Shown here: piece after piece, positions 13,285 to 26,900 of the stretch
How positions within the stretch are numbered: position 1 is the stretch's first letter
Layout of the letters: the number at the start of each line of letters is the position of its first letter
Assembly: GCA_023634235.1 (NCBI GenBank)
Contig: JAMKCF010000014.1
Coordinates: forward strand, 7,589,001-7,653,000
From: Pisaster brevispinus
Taxonomy: Eukaryota; Echinodermata; Asteroidea; Forcipulatida; Asteriidae
Direction: 5' to 3'
DNA: 64,000 nucleotides
Notes under the pieces: model-generated
Seen by the model: only the letters and a program-made list of their open reading frames with translations
What the model was told of the DNA's origin: nothing
The model's database searches: none
Position numbers and translations under genes: made by a program

Positions 13285-15465
13285 TCTTTGTTTCTGTCAA
13301 AATCGTCATAGCATTTGAACACGATTTTGTACGAACCTAAACTCTAAAATAATAAAAATGGGAGACTTAATTCTTATATCAAACTGAAGCTTAGTACATG
13401 AAATTATGCTAAGAGTAATATTGTTCAAATTCTTCATTAATTAGCTGAGTTATAATGACATGAATATTTAATTAGGCAATCTTGTTCCCACCATATCTCA
13501 AGAAATATATGTCTGATCCTCAAACTGTTTTCAAATCTAGACTCGTCTTATTATGTAGCTCTGTAGCGTGGCAAAAAATTCATAAAACGTCATCAATGAC
13601 GTCATTTGTGGCGCGATTTTGTTCTGTGTACAAAACACCACTGGCGCTGAAAGTGCAAATGTTTTGACAGTCAAAAACACGATATTTTCAATTAAAATTA
13701 CGAATTAGTTTCCTAAATTTCATAAACTGTTTTGAAAAGTTAATTGCTTTTAATAAGAGATGTTCCTGGTTATTAAAACTAATCAAAGTAGAAAAATTTC
13801 CACGATAATTAACGATTCAGTGACAAATCGGACACCAATGGCTAGCCATATTATTGAGTCTTGGAGACAATGTTCCGTTCATCGACTAAAAATGTAGTCA
13901 GGATGCCCTGCGACACAGAGAAAAATGCACGCGAAATGCCGTAACGAAATAGCCGACTTCTGGGTACCAGTCGCTGCACACTATTTATACAAAAATATCG
14001 ATCTATAGCGTATTGAAACGGTGGCTTGTGCATGTGTACATGTACGTCGTGATTCTGTTGCCCGGTGGTGCGCTCGACGATTTTGTCCCGGGCGCGGCGC
14101 TACATTTTTTGAACTTAAGCTTAACTCTAAATGTAAATTTTTTTAAAAATTCTTAATTGATTCATTTGAATATTTAACTAGTTAATCTTTGCAGCACGAT
14201 ATCTCAAGAAGTACACAGCCGATTTTCAATTTTTTTCAGTTATAGACTCATTGGGCATTGGAGATTAGCTTTAGGAAATCGTGACCCAATATTGACCTTT
14301 ACTAGGGGTCAACCGGAAGTGGGACCATATCTCAAGAACTACACAACCGATTTAAAAACTTTTTTCAGTTATAGACTCCTTGGGCATTGGAGAATAGCTT
14401 TGGGAAATCGTGACCCAATGTTGACCTTTTGTTAGGGGTCAACCGGAAGTGGGACCATATCTCAAGAACTACACAACAAATTTTCAAACTTTTTTCAGTT
14501 ATAGACTCCTTGGGCATTTGAGATTAGTTTTTGGGAAATCGTGACCCAATGTTGACCTTTACTAGGGGTCAACCGGAAGTGGGACCATATCTCAAGAACT
14601 ACACAACCGATTTTCAAACTTTTTTCAGTTAGACTCCTTGAGCACTAAAGATCAGCCTTGGGTAACCATGACCCCATGTTGACCTTTACTTCCAGGTCAA
14701 CCGGAAGTGAGACGATAACTCAAGAATTACACAACCGATTTTCAAACTTTTTTCAGTTATAGACTCCTTGGGCATTGGAGATTAGTTTTGGGAAATCGTG
14801 ACTCAATGTTGACCTTTACTAGGGGTCAACCGGAAGTGGGACCATATCTAAAGAACTACACAACCGATTTTCAACTTATTTTCAGTTATAGATCCTTTGA
14901 GCATTAAATATTGAACTTGGGTTACCCTGACCCATGTTGACCTTTTCTTCCGGGTCAACCGGAAGTGGGCCTATATCTCAATAATTACTTAGCCAATTTT
15001 CAATTTGTTTCAGTTATATACCCTTAAAGCATTGAATATTTAACTAGGGTTACCATGACCCCATGTTAACCTTTACTTCCGGGTCAACCGGAAGTGGGAT
15101 CATTACTCAACTCATTACACAACAATTTTCTATTTTTTTTCGGTGATAGAGTCTTTGAGCATTGAAAATTAGCCTTGTTCTACCGTGACCCAATGTTGAC
15201 CTTACTTCTAGGTCAACCGGAAGTGGGACCATATCTCAAGAACTACACAGCCGATTTTCTTTTTTTTCAGTTATATCGCTTTGAGCATTGAAGATTAGCC
15301 TTAGGTTACCGTAACCCCATGTTGACCTTTAATTCCGGGTCAACCTGAAGTGAAACCATATCGTTCAATCTTGAATTTAGGCTCAGTTTAAATGTCTGGA
15401 TCAGTTAATCAAAGTACAACAAAACGGAACAGCTTTGTGTTTGTTCACAAACACTTAATGTCTAG
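13285..15465 (+). repeat. Array unit 8 (2181 bp, longest, last)
   Basis: This unit is the partner of unit 5 but with more subrepeats. It ends with CTAG at 15462-15465 against TTATTATTAAAAC, which marks the array/host junction. Confidence 0.75.
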
Positions 15466-16807
15466 TTATTATTAAAACTATTTTTCCATGTAGACGCAGA
15501 ACAATGAATTTTAATTTACACTAACACCAGCGATTATCTCATAATTTTTGTTGTTGTAAGTTACATACAAAAGGCACTGGCAAGGGGCTTTTGTTTTAAG
15601 AAAAGGGCAAACGGAAACTTGGCCCGAGAAGTATAATTATTTGGATATAGGCCTTGAAGTTGTAGGAGGCACAGAGTCAAAATTAGTCGTTCGAACTTCT
15701 GTGGTTAAGTAATATAATATGTGCTATCAATAAGTGGAATACATACAAACAGTTTGGAAGTATTCCATCATGATCATGTGATTTACTTCAGTCGTCCATC
15801 AGCTGCAGTGACCATCCTTCTCATTGAAGTGACCGCTGACTCGACTGACCCCCACTTGCATCAGACGGCTGTTTTACAAGCCATACAGACAGAAATACTT
15901 TCAATTAAACACACCAAACAGTCGTTGCTAAAATAGTTAGGTTCCCTCCGTTCAATCGCTATTTTCCCGCAGCATGCAGGGCATGCAGAGGCGCGCGACG
16001 CCGGTGTTTTAGACCGGTAAGAAAAGGGAAGTTCGCGCGGATTTTGAGACCCTCAGGTGGATTTTTTTACTTTTCTATTTTGAAAGTTGTTTTATAAACT
16101 TTGTATTTGCTAGTGCTACAGCGTGGCTGTTCTGTTCCGATTGTAAAACACGTGTAGAAGAATGGGTAAGTATTTCAGCCGGCATAGTTTCATAATTATG
16201 ATTACAACGGCAACCAACCTGCCAACCGAACCGAACCAGTCATACCGCACTGGCACTGCACTGTCTCCAGCGGGCATCATGCATGTCATGTCATCGTCTT
16301 TGCTGTTGTGCTGAACTTCGATCTTGCTTAAATACCAATAATACCTAGTATTATTAGCAATACCAGTATACCATAGACAGATGGAGGTAGAATCTAATTC
16401 TACTACCTTCATGCTCTTCTTACTTAATGCTATTAAGTCTTTATGCGCAGACCAGCAGAATGACTTTAGAAACTAGTGACTGTAACTAAGTGTAGTGTAG
16501 TGTAGTGGCAGTACAGTGCAGTAGTGACAAGTGTATGAACAGTACTGTACTGTACTCACTATAATAATAGAAATACATTGTACATGCACTACTCCCACTA
16601 GTGTCTCCATATCATCAGCATCAGTGTAATTTGCAAGAGTGTACTGAAATTTGAAGTATGTGTGGCAGTAGACTGTAGTCTAGTACGTAGTGTAGAGGCT
16701 TTCCTTACCTTAGCAGAGCCCTTTAGGTCAGGACTTAGGTAGGGCCTAAGAGTATAAGACTAAGTATAAGAGTAAGACAGAGCCCAGACATGCCAGAGTA
16801 AGAAGAT

Positions 16808-17401
16808 AATAATAATATATTGTATTTGTATAGCGCCTACTGCAGGCTAGCCCCACTTGTGTGGCCAAGGGACAGGAAACCTGAATCCTTGGCCACACGT
16901 CGTCACCCATATTTTCGTCAGCCCACCGATTAAAAAATAGAGGCGCATTCCCTAAGAGCGGGTCGGCGGTTTAAACCACCTCAATGTGTTCACCTACCTC
17001 TTAGCTTGACCTGGGTGTTTTGGGTGAGTACATAAATAACAATTTCAAAAGATATTTCAATTCAAAATTTTCAACTCTATCCGAATTAGATTTTCGCGAC
17101 ATGTACTGAGCGCGGCCATTTTGGATTGATTCTAATCATGCCAATCAATTCATGACGTCACCGGCCGTCCGGGTTGTGGGCGGAGCGAAGATGCGCACAT
17201 TGCAATGGTTGCTTTATGTATCCGCTCCGCCCACACAACGGGACCAACGGCTTTACGTCCCATCCGAAGGACGAAGCAATCATGGTTAAGTGTCTTGCTT
17301 AAGGACACAAGTGTCACGACCGGGGCTCGAACCCACACTCTGCTGATCAGAAACACAAGAGCTTGAGTCCAGTGATCTTATCCACTCGGCCACGACACGC
17401 C
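16808..17401 (-). mobile_element. tRNA-derived SINE (Ser/Leu-like head)
   Basis: On the minus strand it begins GTGTCGTGGCCGAGTGGA, which is A-box-like, followed by GGGTTCGAGCCCCGG, a good B box. The two ends of this head form a tRNA-like acceptor stem. The body ends in a GGCGCTATACAAATACAAT tail with ATT repeats. Related copies lie at 28697-29008 and about 61260-61650. The head is embedded in a roughly 600 bp element, so it is called a SINE and not a tRNA gene. Confidence 0.65.
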
Positions 17402-17974
17402 AAGATAGTCCTACATATGAAAAAGTTTGTATCCGACTTCCACGTTTTCACTCATTGTTGTTTCCAGAATAGATACTAAACTATTTTTGAATGCAGTAAG
17501 AAACAGAACTTTTACCCTACATTATTATTAATATTAGTATTAACTAATAATAGTAATACTAAATAAATACTACCCATGTAAATTAAATTTGAGTCAGGCC
17601 ATACGTATACAGGGAGCTTTAAAAAGGATTAGCTCCATGGTCAGGCATATGAGTAGACCCAGAATATAAAGTAACTCGGGCACTGTTTAGTGTTTAGTTC
17701 TACTTTGAGTTTTAGTTTGTTGTGCTCCTTTAAAAAAAAAAAAATCATTTTGCGGACGACCGCAGATGACAACATTTTTGTTAAAGGAGTACATCAATAC
17801 AGTGCTCCCAGTTTAATACTGGGTCTATCCATAACCCATAGAGCAAGTCTCTATTATAATCCGACTGATAAAGTATTAACACTATATCAGTCTGCTCTGG
17901 TGCACAGAGTTTTAGTCTATTTTTATATAGGCGGGATAACAATACATACAGTGTTACTATTTTTGCACCACAGA

Positions 17975-18860
17975 CATGACGACAGGACATACTCCTAACT
18001 AGTCCTAGAACTATGAGGTTCATTCTGCTGTCGTCTCCTTGAACCTCATGTCAAAGGTTATCATGCAAAATCCTATTTGAGCCACATTCCTCCCAAAAAT
18101 GAGCCGTTGGTTATCGTGGACCAGTGTTGCATGCAGCATACCATTGAATTGATTACCATTGAAGTAGCCGTATTTGTTACTTAAAGGTGAAGCCCATTAA
18201 GGATTCTGAGTGCTGGTGAGAATTTATCAGGTTTTTTGGCCTTATTTATTTATTTATTTTTTTTTTTTTGCGTAGTAGATTTTCTGGACCTGTGCAACAC
18301 TCAATGAGAGTACAAAGAACACAGAGCCTACTTTTGGCGAGATCTGGTTTAAAAAAAGAATTGTAGGCGAACAAACAGGAAGGGCAAAAAGTTTAGAATA
18401 GGATTTTGAACATGATAGCCGATGACTATGAGGTTCGTGGAGGCAATAATGAATTGAACCTCATATTCACAGGGGTTTCCCTTAACTTTTTTTTTCACTC
18501 GCCCGCCGGACGAGTCAACCAAGATCTTGGGTCGCCCGCAAGCTTTTCACTCGCCCGTATGTATGATGCACACAATTTTCGTAGCATAAAAAAAATAATA
18601 AAAATCGCGATCATTAAATCTAGCAATGTCAATACTTGCCAAACCATTTTACGAACTTATAAATAATCTCTCTTTGGGATTTTAACACTGTAGTGTACCC
18701 CTCATTTATTGTGAAAAGGAAAAATTATTTGAATCGCCCGGCGGGCTAGTAAAGGAAGGGTTTTGACTCGCCCGCCGCTGTTTTCACTCGCATTTGGCGA
18801 CCGGGCGACCGTTAATTTTGAACCCTGATTCATGGTTCTAGGACTAGGAGTACACATGAC
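17975..18860. mobile_element. Possible inverted-repeat DNA element
   Basis: AGTCCTAGAACTATGAGGTTC near 18000 is matched in inverse near 18830-18860 (CATGGTTCTAGGACTAG, then GAGTACA). The interior has a second 'actatgaggttc / gaacctcat' pair and several 'ACTCGCCCG' blocks (18490-18800). It is probably a decayed terminal-inverted-repeat element with a nested insertion. No transposase is seen. Confidence 0.35.
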
Positions 18861-19135
18861 ATAGCCCCATAGTGCCAATACGCTGGACTCGCTCCACCTT
18901 TTTTGCCGAAATTTTTCACCCAGACTTTAGGAAAATTGGACGGGTTAAAACGCTTGTAATTGGTCAATGCATTTTGGGCTGAGCTTGTAAGAGATGGGTG
19001 TTTTGTGAAGAATGGGCAATTATTTACTCACAGAGTGGCACATTTTATGAGACACTTGTGTATATTTTTTTATCAGAAGGCCACTGTTACTTTTGATTAT
19101 AAGGCAAACTGTTACTGTTTTCTTAATCCAGAAAC

Positions 19136-20954
19136 ATGGATAACTCTTATTCCCAACCGACCACAACACTGGTGACAAATCAGGCACCTATAGCAGAAAA
19201 TTTCAACATTCAAAATGGCAGAGTTGGCAGTAATGCTTTTCACATGACAGATCATCAGATTCAGATGGCTCTACAACAAAATACATCCAGAAGCAGAGGG
19301 CCGGCATCAGCATCAAGAACTGCAGGAGGGTCATCATCGTCATCTTCCATCTCAGGAAATGAATTAAGTATAGGAGGTGTTAGGATTGGAGGGGGACAAG
19401 GAAGAAGAGGAGGCAACCAGATGGCTCAAGATGTTTCAGATGAAGGAGTACAGGAGACGCTAAGGTGAGAAATTTCAAAGTCCTTGAGTCTGTGATCTAA
19501 TTTTTGTATTTTTATGGGGGTTTTCTTTATTATTTTTTTTTTACATAGTTCTATCTACTTTTAAAAATGTTTAGTTCTTTTGTCAGTAACATCAGTTTTT
19601 CTCCATGGCTTAAACTTAGATGCACTACAGACCTTAACCAGGTTTGGCCAATCTTTTAGCTGGTTTCTGGTATCAGGCATGCAACTTCTTGGACCCATGA
19701 ATTTCTGCAGTTATTAAACCCTGCTGTTCTCTTTAAGAAAATGTTTTGTTTTTGAATGACACCTCGAACAACAGTGTTGACAAAATAGGGAGACCACCAA
19801 CAATACAACTAGATAGCTCAGTTGGTGGAGCCCTGGCACAGTAATCCAAAGGTCGCAGGTTCAAATTCTGTTCTAGTCAATTTTTCTTTCCCCCCCCCCT
19901 CCCCCCGAAATGGAATTGTGTCAAGTTTACCCAGTCAGTTTTGCTTGTGGTTATTACTTGATATTTGAGATAGAAAGTCACGTCCCCCTTAAGGTGATCC
20001 CTGTACTGTCACTTCCCAGGTTGTATCGTATACTCAGCTGTGCTCCCTGGCTATACGCCAGTTCAAAATTGTGGCTTCTGATTGACACCCAAAAGATGTT
20101 GACAAAATAGGGAGGCTGCCAACATTAGGGCTACAATAGATGGCTCAGTTTGTAGAGTGCTGGCACGTTAATCCGGAGGTCGCAGGTTCAAATCCCTTTT
20201 TGTAGTTTTTTCTTTGCTCACTTCAATTTTTTTTTTTTATTTACCCAGTCAGTTTCCCTTGTGGTTTCATAATAGAATCTGTACATGATGCATGTACAGT
20301 GTTGCTTGCAGTGTGCGTCTATAATTCATGCTCTGCATTACTAATGATTTTATGAAATCTGTTCACAGACATGATAGAGAGATGCCTGGTGTACCATTTT
20401 TACCATTTCCTCTTTTTTTCAGTGAAGAAGTGTTTACTAAGTACCAAAGCACAGATCTTATACCAGGAGCACGGATTCATCCAGGAGATATAGTAGAAGC
20501 AGCGTCACTAGCAGTAAGTCATTTTGCCATCACTGGAATCTGATATTTTTTTTAATTAGGCTCCTGAAGTTCAAACCGTAGTTTACTTGTTACTGGCTTC
20601 TTGTATTAGCTGTATTTTACTGTAGTTGATAGTAACTAAAATGATTTGTTTTTACCCATACGCGATGTGTGTGAAGCCCTCTTAGTTTTCACTTTTTTTG
20701 TTGACTTGTTTACTTGCCTAGGTGTAGAGAGATGTTTATTATTTATTATCGTTGTAGTCCTTCCATTTTTACAACGGAACCACCTCCTTGATTCAATTTG
20801 TGAGATTTAAGTCTCTAGTTATTTTTCTTAATTGATCTGACTGCAGGCCATTCCATTACCAAAGCCAACGTATAACCTTGCAGCCTCTATTCCAAGAGAG
20901 CTCATCACTACGGGAAAGTTTAGTCGTCTTCAACTTGAAGGAATCCTCTATGCT
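19136..20954 (+). CDS. Sno gene exons 1-3 (N-terminal region)
   Basis: Exons are 19136-19464, 20423-20513 and 20847-20954 (residues 1-176). Residues 1-109 are low-complexity, rich in Ser, Gly and Gln with a run of serines, and likely disordered. Exons 2 and 3 carry the conserved Sno entry segment: [12 protein letters not shown], then PLPKPTYNL, then the Q-motif-like region [12 protein letters not shown] just before the ATPase core. Donors and acceptors are canonical (for example gtgaga and gtaagt). Intron 1 holds a tandem SINE pair. Confidence 0.85.
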
Positions 20955-23900
20955 GTAAGTATTGTGGGGAAACCTTGAGACCTAACTCAAAACGCTACTA
21001 TGATTTCTCTTGAACTTTTAGGAAATGTCTGATTGTTATTCATGCAACAGTTTGAATTTTGTAGATTAGGCCTATCTTAATGTTTCAAAATGATAAACTA
21101 TGACAAAATAGAAACATGTACTGGACATCACATCAATACAACATCCTTTTTTTAAAAGAAACTTACGAAAAAAGAGACCACTGAAGACTGGTTTATGCTT
21201 TCATCTTATGCCCACTGGACTTCTGCAGCCTTCTCCATCGCCTTCCAATACCACAAATTTAGAAACAATAAATTCAGAACTTTGCCACTAGCTGACTAGA
21301 CATGTCACTCACTCAATAACAACCCCCCCCCCCCCCCATCAGTACTGCCAGACAATACTTTGTACACATAATTGGTTACGCGTTTTCGCTGACATACAAA
21401 CAAACCAATCTGCACCCCACCACCCCCAAATTCTAGCACTACTTCAAAACTTGTTCTCATATCCTTCACCTTCACTCTGGAACAGCTTCAAACACTACAT
21501 CACAACTGCTGCTACAAGAACATTTCCAAAACACTGCTGGAAACTCACTAATATTATAAGTAACTATTCTTACTGGTTGCAAAGCACTTTGGGACAAATG
21601 TGTGGTGATAAAAACTGTTTTGTAATTTTATGATTATCAGTTTTCTGAAGACAACAAAATGGGGTTTATTGTTACACCATAAAATGCCAGTTCTGGGCAG
21701 CAAGATAATTGCTCAGTAAAAAAAAAGAAAAGTGTTTTTACTAAAAAGGACCTAATTCGAATCGAACACTTCAAAATGCCTTGTTTAAAATTGCAAACCT
21801 TGGTTTTTATGTTTATTGTTAACATAGTTCTAGATGTCATTTCAGTGAAAAGAAGAAGGTGATTCCAGCATGGCTGTATCTCGAACAACCTTGTCACACT
21901 GACGAGGCAAAATAATACTTCTCATGAGTTGTGGTTGCTGCTTGGCAACTTGACATTTTAAAGCGTTTCTACTCTGATCGGCGTCATAAACAAAAATGCA
22001 GGACACCACAATTCATTATCTTCAAAGTGTTACCACAATCCTTAGTAGATTGTATTCTAACCATTTTCTAGTTTGAAAATGATGGAACACTGATTTTTCT
22101 CTCCTCTGGTTTGTTCTTGGCAGTGTCAGCGCCATCTGACCATCTTACCAAACGGCACAAGGGCTGGTTGCTTCATCGGTGATGCTGCTGGTGTAGGTAA
22201 AGGCAGACAGGTAAGAAACAGCAACAGCACCAGCAAATGAGGCACAGAGAAATGGATGGGTGGTGGGGGGGGGGGGCAGTCGATTATCTGATCACAAGAT
22301 GGTGAAAACAAACATCAATGGTAGTGTATATACATGTAGTTATTTCCAGTAAAGTTTTTATAAAACAAAAGATAATGATGTACTGAGCCAACTCCATGTA
22401 AAGAACTAAAAGTCAATCTATTTAATACCCAGTTTGAGTATATGGGGGTGTGGGGGTCAATGCAAATGCCCCCCTTTGCACTCCGTAGGTCTGTCACTGT
22501 TAGGGGAAAAATTTGCATTAGAAATCTTTCCACATAAAATATTTATTGGGTTTTGTTAATCAGTGAATTCATAACTTTTTTCTTGGCATTTTCTGTTAAT
22601 GCAGTGATCTTGCTGTAATTTGTTTCCTTCTTTTGTCTTTCAAGATTGCTGGAATCATTCTGGACAATTTTGCCCGCGGTCGTACCAAGCATGTATGGTT
22701 TAGCATATCTGCCGACTTGAAAGTAGATGCTCAGAGGTATGCCTTATTTTACAAGAGTCTTAAAGAGCTATAAATCACCAGAAAACCAATTTCTTGGTTT
22801 GTGATGAGTTTTATAGATTCAGTGCTGTACAGTCGGCCCAGAGATGCATGATTGGGTTAGGCATACAAATCTCCTGGCCTTTACTAGACCCTGGACTGAT
22901 GACGCCATGGTTTGTTTGTAGTGATGTAACTTGGTACTGCATTTTCTACAGTTGTGCAGAGACACAATGGTTTCCCATTCTTCCGCAAAGTGGTGAACAA
23001 ACTGTGACGTCATCAGTATTAAGGTCTATTGTCCAATAGGGAATGTTGGGATGTCCTTTGCTTTTAGTAAAAGAGTTTACATTTTCATCCTAGAAAAGCC
23101 CATGAGCAGGGGACAGTTTGTGTGTCCCACTAAGAACATTGTTTTATCATTTTTAATACTATTATATCTTTCTGGTAATGAAACCACAGGGTCCTTAAAA
23201 GCAACTAGCGCCCTAGCCCTTTCAGCCAGAAATTACATTTGTAGAGAGAAATGTTTACAAAATGCCCGTTTTAGTGGGAGGAAAACCCCAAACAGGAAAT
23301 TCCACACATTCAGGTAGGGACTCAAAAACCAACTCACATTCATTTATAAAAGGCTCCAATCTGGGATTGGAACTCGGGTCACATAGGTGTGAAAGGCAGT
23401 TTTTATTTGTGTGGTTTTTGTGAACGCTGGTTGGTTCTGAGACAAAATGCCTGGAATGTCATTGTAATGTCATGGTGACTGCATGGTGATGTCGTCATTG
23501 CACTTATGTTGATATTGTGTTTTCATTGTGCTATCATTCTGAATTAATGTCATTGTGTATGGGTGGGTTTTTTTGACAGAGATTTCCATGACATTGGCTG
23601 CCACATCAAAGTTATTGAGGGATGTCAGCAGATTGATAAAGAAACCAAGTAAGCCACTCATCCTGCTGTCAGTTACTTTCTTCACTCTATGTTCACCCCT
23701 TCAACAATAGACCCCTTGCCTAGGCGGCCATTGCTGAGGTTAGACAGTGAAATCATGCCACGCAAAAACTCTCAGCCAATTCAAAGGTCTTCCTTTGACC
23801 TGTGTAAGGATGTTCGAGCTTGTGATGTCATGCAAGGGGTTTATAGCTAAGATGCTATCTCATTCTGCCTTCAATCGTCACTCCATTGCATAACAATCTT

Positions 23901-26900
23901 ACCTCCATGGCATGAAAATCTTACCTTTGACCTGTTTTTGTGATTTCATCATCACAGTGTCAGTTATCAACATTCTTGACGATGTTCTGTTTGTGTTGGT
24001 CTCTTTGCTTGTGCAAGACTCTCTCTGTCCATTCTGTGATGTTACCCTGCCATTGCTATCTGTCTACATGTCTTTGTTTTTCCCTGTACCTTTCATTCAA
24101 TGATGAGTTGTGTGAGTGGGTGTCAACTTCCTATAATGATATGCTAAAAGTGGGTGAGCTTCCACTTGATCTTGCATAGCCTATTAACTTACTGCGAACT
24201 ACAAGTTCTTATTTCCTTTCGACTGGTGCTTAGCATTTTCCTCAAGAACCACATCTCTGATGTTATTATCCTGTTCCTATCTGGCCTACACAAACTCCAG
24301 TTCTCTGCTCCATAAGTCGGGAACATTGTAGGCATAAAAGAACGTTCCTGTAGGCATACATCTCATTTTCCCCTTTGAAATCACAAATACTTGGTCTGAT
24401 GTCTTCAATGCAATTTGCCAGGTTGGTTTATAGTGTACCTTATATAGGTACTTATATATAGAAGCTAAAACCAGCAAGGGTCATGCAAATGCACTCTCAT
24501 GTAGGGGAGATAAAGGTTTGCGAAAATCCTTGTTTATTCAGCTGCCTCAAAGGTCAAAGGTGAGACCTCAAAGCATACAGTTTGTTTGAGATGGCACCTT
24601 TACATACCCAAGTTTCTTAGTACTTTGCTTTACTAATAATTTGTTTAATATTATGTCAGAGTTCTTGGACTGCCTAAGGATCTTCAGCATGGTGTTATCT
24701 TCAGTACATACTCAACACTTGTCTCATCCACACAGAAAGGAGGTAAGAAAGATTGGAAAGGTGTCGTTATGTATAAAAAATTATTGGTCATGAAAAAATT
24801 CTGGAAGATGTCAAAACCAGGCTCACGTGATGAGCCATCGTGTACTCCTTAGGAGCAAAACAGATCCTTAGATTCTTTCCAGAAGATTGACAGACCTTTT
24901 TATTTGTATTTGTGGTTGAAGGTATGTGGGGATCAACACGTAAGAGTCGATTAGATCAGCTGATCAGTTGGTGCGGAGGGGAGTCATTTGACGGCTGTCT
25001 CATCTTTGACGAGTGTCACAAAGCTAAACATTTTGTCCCAGTAAGTACAAGTACCATGTAGACAATGTGGAAGTATCTTGGACCATGGCAGAACATCTTT
25101 GAACAGAGACGAGTGGTGGCAAAGCTTGGTATGCGATTGACTACCAAAGTCTACCAAAACGACTAAGCAATATCTAACAGACAGTTGAAGTTATTGACAC
25201 CTAAAATTATCATGAACTGCTTGTTGATTAACTGAACCTAGTTAAACATCCTCTCATAAACATAAAATTTTGCAACATTTTGGGCTACAAAAGGCAACAA
25301 ACTTGAAAACATGTTCTTTGTTACAGATGAGACCCCACCTCATGCATTGTCATGACTGAAGTAGTTCATGAAGGTTGAAATCAGTCAATTTAGTGTGAAA
25401 GCTGGCCTCTGCCAGTTTGAAAGAGATGGGGATCGCAATTCCATTTGTCTTCAACGAGTACAGATTTTCTGTGTATGGTTTCAAAAATGTTGTTAAAATG
25501 TTTGGAAAGTAAAGTTTAGCAATGAAATAATATGAAAGTAAAATTTTTTTTTTTAATCAACAAACAAAACCTGAGAATAAGACTTGACATCCGTTTGCGG
25601 GTACATGTAAACATTTAAGAATTTTGCGCAACTGACGTTCATGTTATCATTTAACATGTAACAGTTGCAGAAATTTAAGCATGATGGGTTTTATAAAAAG
25701 AAAACGGCATCCTCATCCCGAGTTAAAATTTTTTTTAAATATTAATTTTAACAAATTATTTGTTAAATCCCCTAATGAACACACCGGAAGGCTGATTGGA
25801 ATGTTAGTTAAACCATGTAACATACAACTCTTTGGACAGTTGTAGCCACTCAAAAGGGATATCTCAATATTCACCATTCTGCAAAAAAAGAAACGCTAAA
25901 TATTTAAATAATTAACATTTTGCTGTGAAGTACCGTGTCACAAACATCAAGTCTGAATCTTAAGTACAAATCCAGATGGTTGAGTCCAAGTCCACAGTGA
26001 AAATGTGACTTTAGAGACTGAGTCTGTGTCATGAGTAATAAATCACTGGTAGATAGCGATTACATAAAACTTAGAACTTAGAAGTATTTTGCTTCTTTTG
26101 ATCTCTTATAACATTTATTTGGAAAAGCCTAAGGTTGCATGGAAAATCAGCAATTTGTTTCTTGTAAGTTTCTTACTTCAGAGATAAAGCTCCTAAAAAG
26201 ATTTCTTACTTTTTGCTTGAGATATTTCATTTATTTCTCTCCACGTTTCATGGTCTTTAATTTTGCCAAAGGAAAGAACCTGGATTTTCTCCAAACTAGA
26301 TTTTGTGGTTCTTGTAATCTTGTATTTCTTCATTGCTTCTTTCTCCAGGGAAAGGAAGAGCAAAGTACCAAGGTTGCTGCTGCCGTGGTAACCATTCAGA
26401 GGTGAGATAAGAACAAATTAAAGGAGGAATGTTTTTTGTCAGAAGAGGCGATTGTGTTTCAATTAAATCAAATGTTGGAAGAACACAGCTAGTGAACTCA
26501 TGTTTTTTAGATTTTTTATGTCATACTTTTTCATATGTATAAATTGTTTTGCAAATTTTAATGTGTTTTTTTTCTGAGTAGGATGCTACCAAATGCAAGA
26601 GTGCTTTATTGTAGTGCGACTGGAGTGTCGGATGTAAAGAACATGGTAATCATAGAAATTGTATCGTTATTTGAAAAATTTGAGATTTAAAAGTTGATGT
26701 GAGTTTCTAATACAATGTTTGAGTTCTTAAGTCTCTTTCACACTTTCCCATCAAGTATTTTCTGGGAATTGGATTGGTTGTGTAAAAAGGAATTATTTGC
26801 AGTTTATTTTGTTTAGTTTGAACTCACTTCAGTAAAGTGGGGTAAAAATAATGAACGGTTCAGATACAGAACAGAGTAAAGGGATTAAAAAATAACTTTT

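Larger units (their letters stand above)
1..15465 (+). mobile_element. Tandem array of Helitron-like non-autonomous elements
   Basis: Eight complete units (411-2511, 2516-4465, 4470-5922, 5957-7926, 7931-9464, 9559-11270, 11299-13271, 13285-15465) and one partial unit (1-397) lie head to tail. Every unit starts TCTTTGTTTCTGTC. It has a roughly 0.8 kb 5' segment, a block of roughly 120-130 bp subrepeats, and a roughly 150 bp 3' segment ending in the hairpin GTGTTTGTTCACAAACAC, seven more bases and CTAG. The spacers are TTA repeats of 13, 4, 4, 34, 4, 94, 28 and 13 bp, all 1 modulo 3. The last CTAG is followed by TTATTATTAAAAC and then unrelated DNA. A 5' TC, a 3' hairpin plus CTRR and no target duplication are the known hallmarks of Helitron/Helentron relatives. 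No Rep/helicase ORF is present. Alternative: an ordinary complex satellite. Confidence 0.6.
15466..19131. other. Non-coding, repeat-rich interval upstream of the Sno gene
   Basis: No supported exon is visible here. The interval holds AT-rich unique sequence (15466-16100), a stretch rich in short 'gtagt/cagta' repeats (about 16480-16560), a tRNA-derived SINE (about 16808-17401) and an inverted-repeat element (about 17975-18860). The Sno start codon lies 4 bases after a 3' splice site, so at least one untranslated first exon and the promoter must lie in or beyond this interval. An inverted CCAAT box sits at 18959-18963, but nothing decides the transcription start. Confidence 0.5.

Noticed and set aside
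17300..17400. Functional tRNA gene (Ser/Leu-like)
   Set aside because: The cloverleaf is imperfect, and the head continues into a SINE body and tail with relatives elsewhere in the window.
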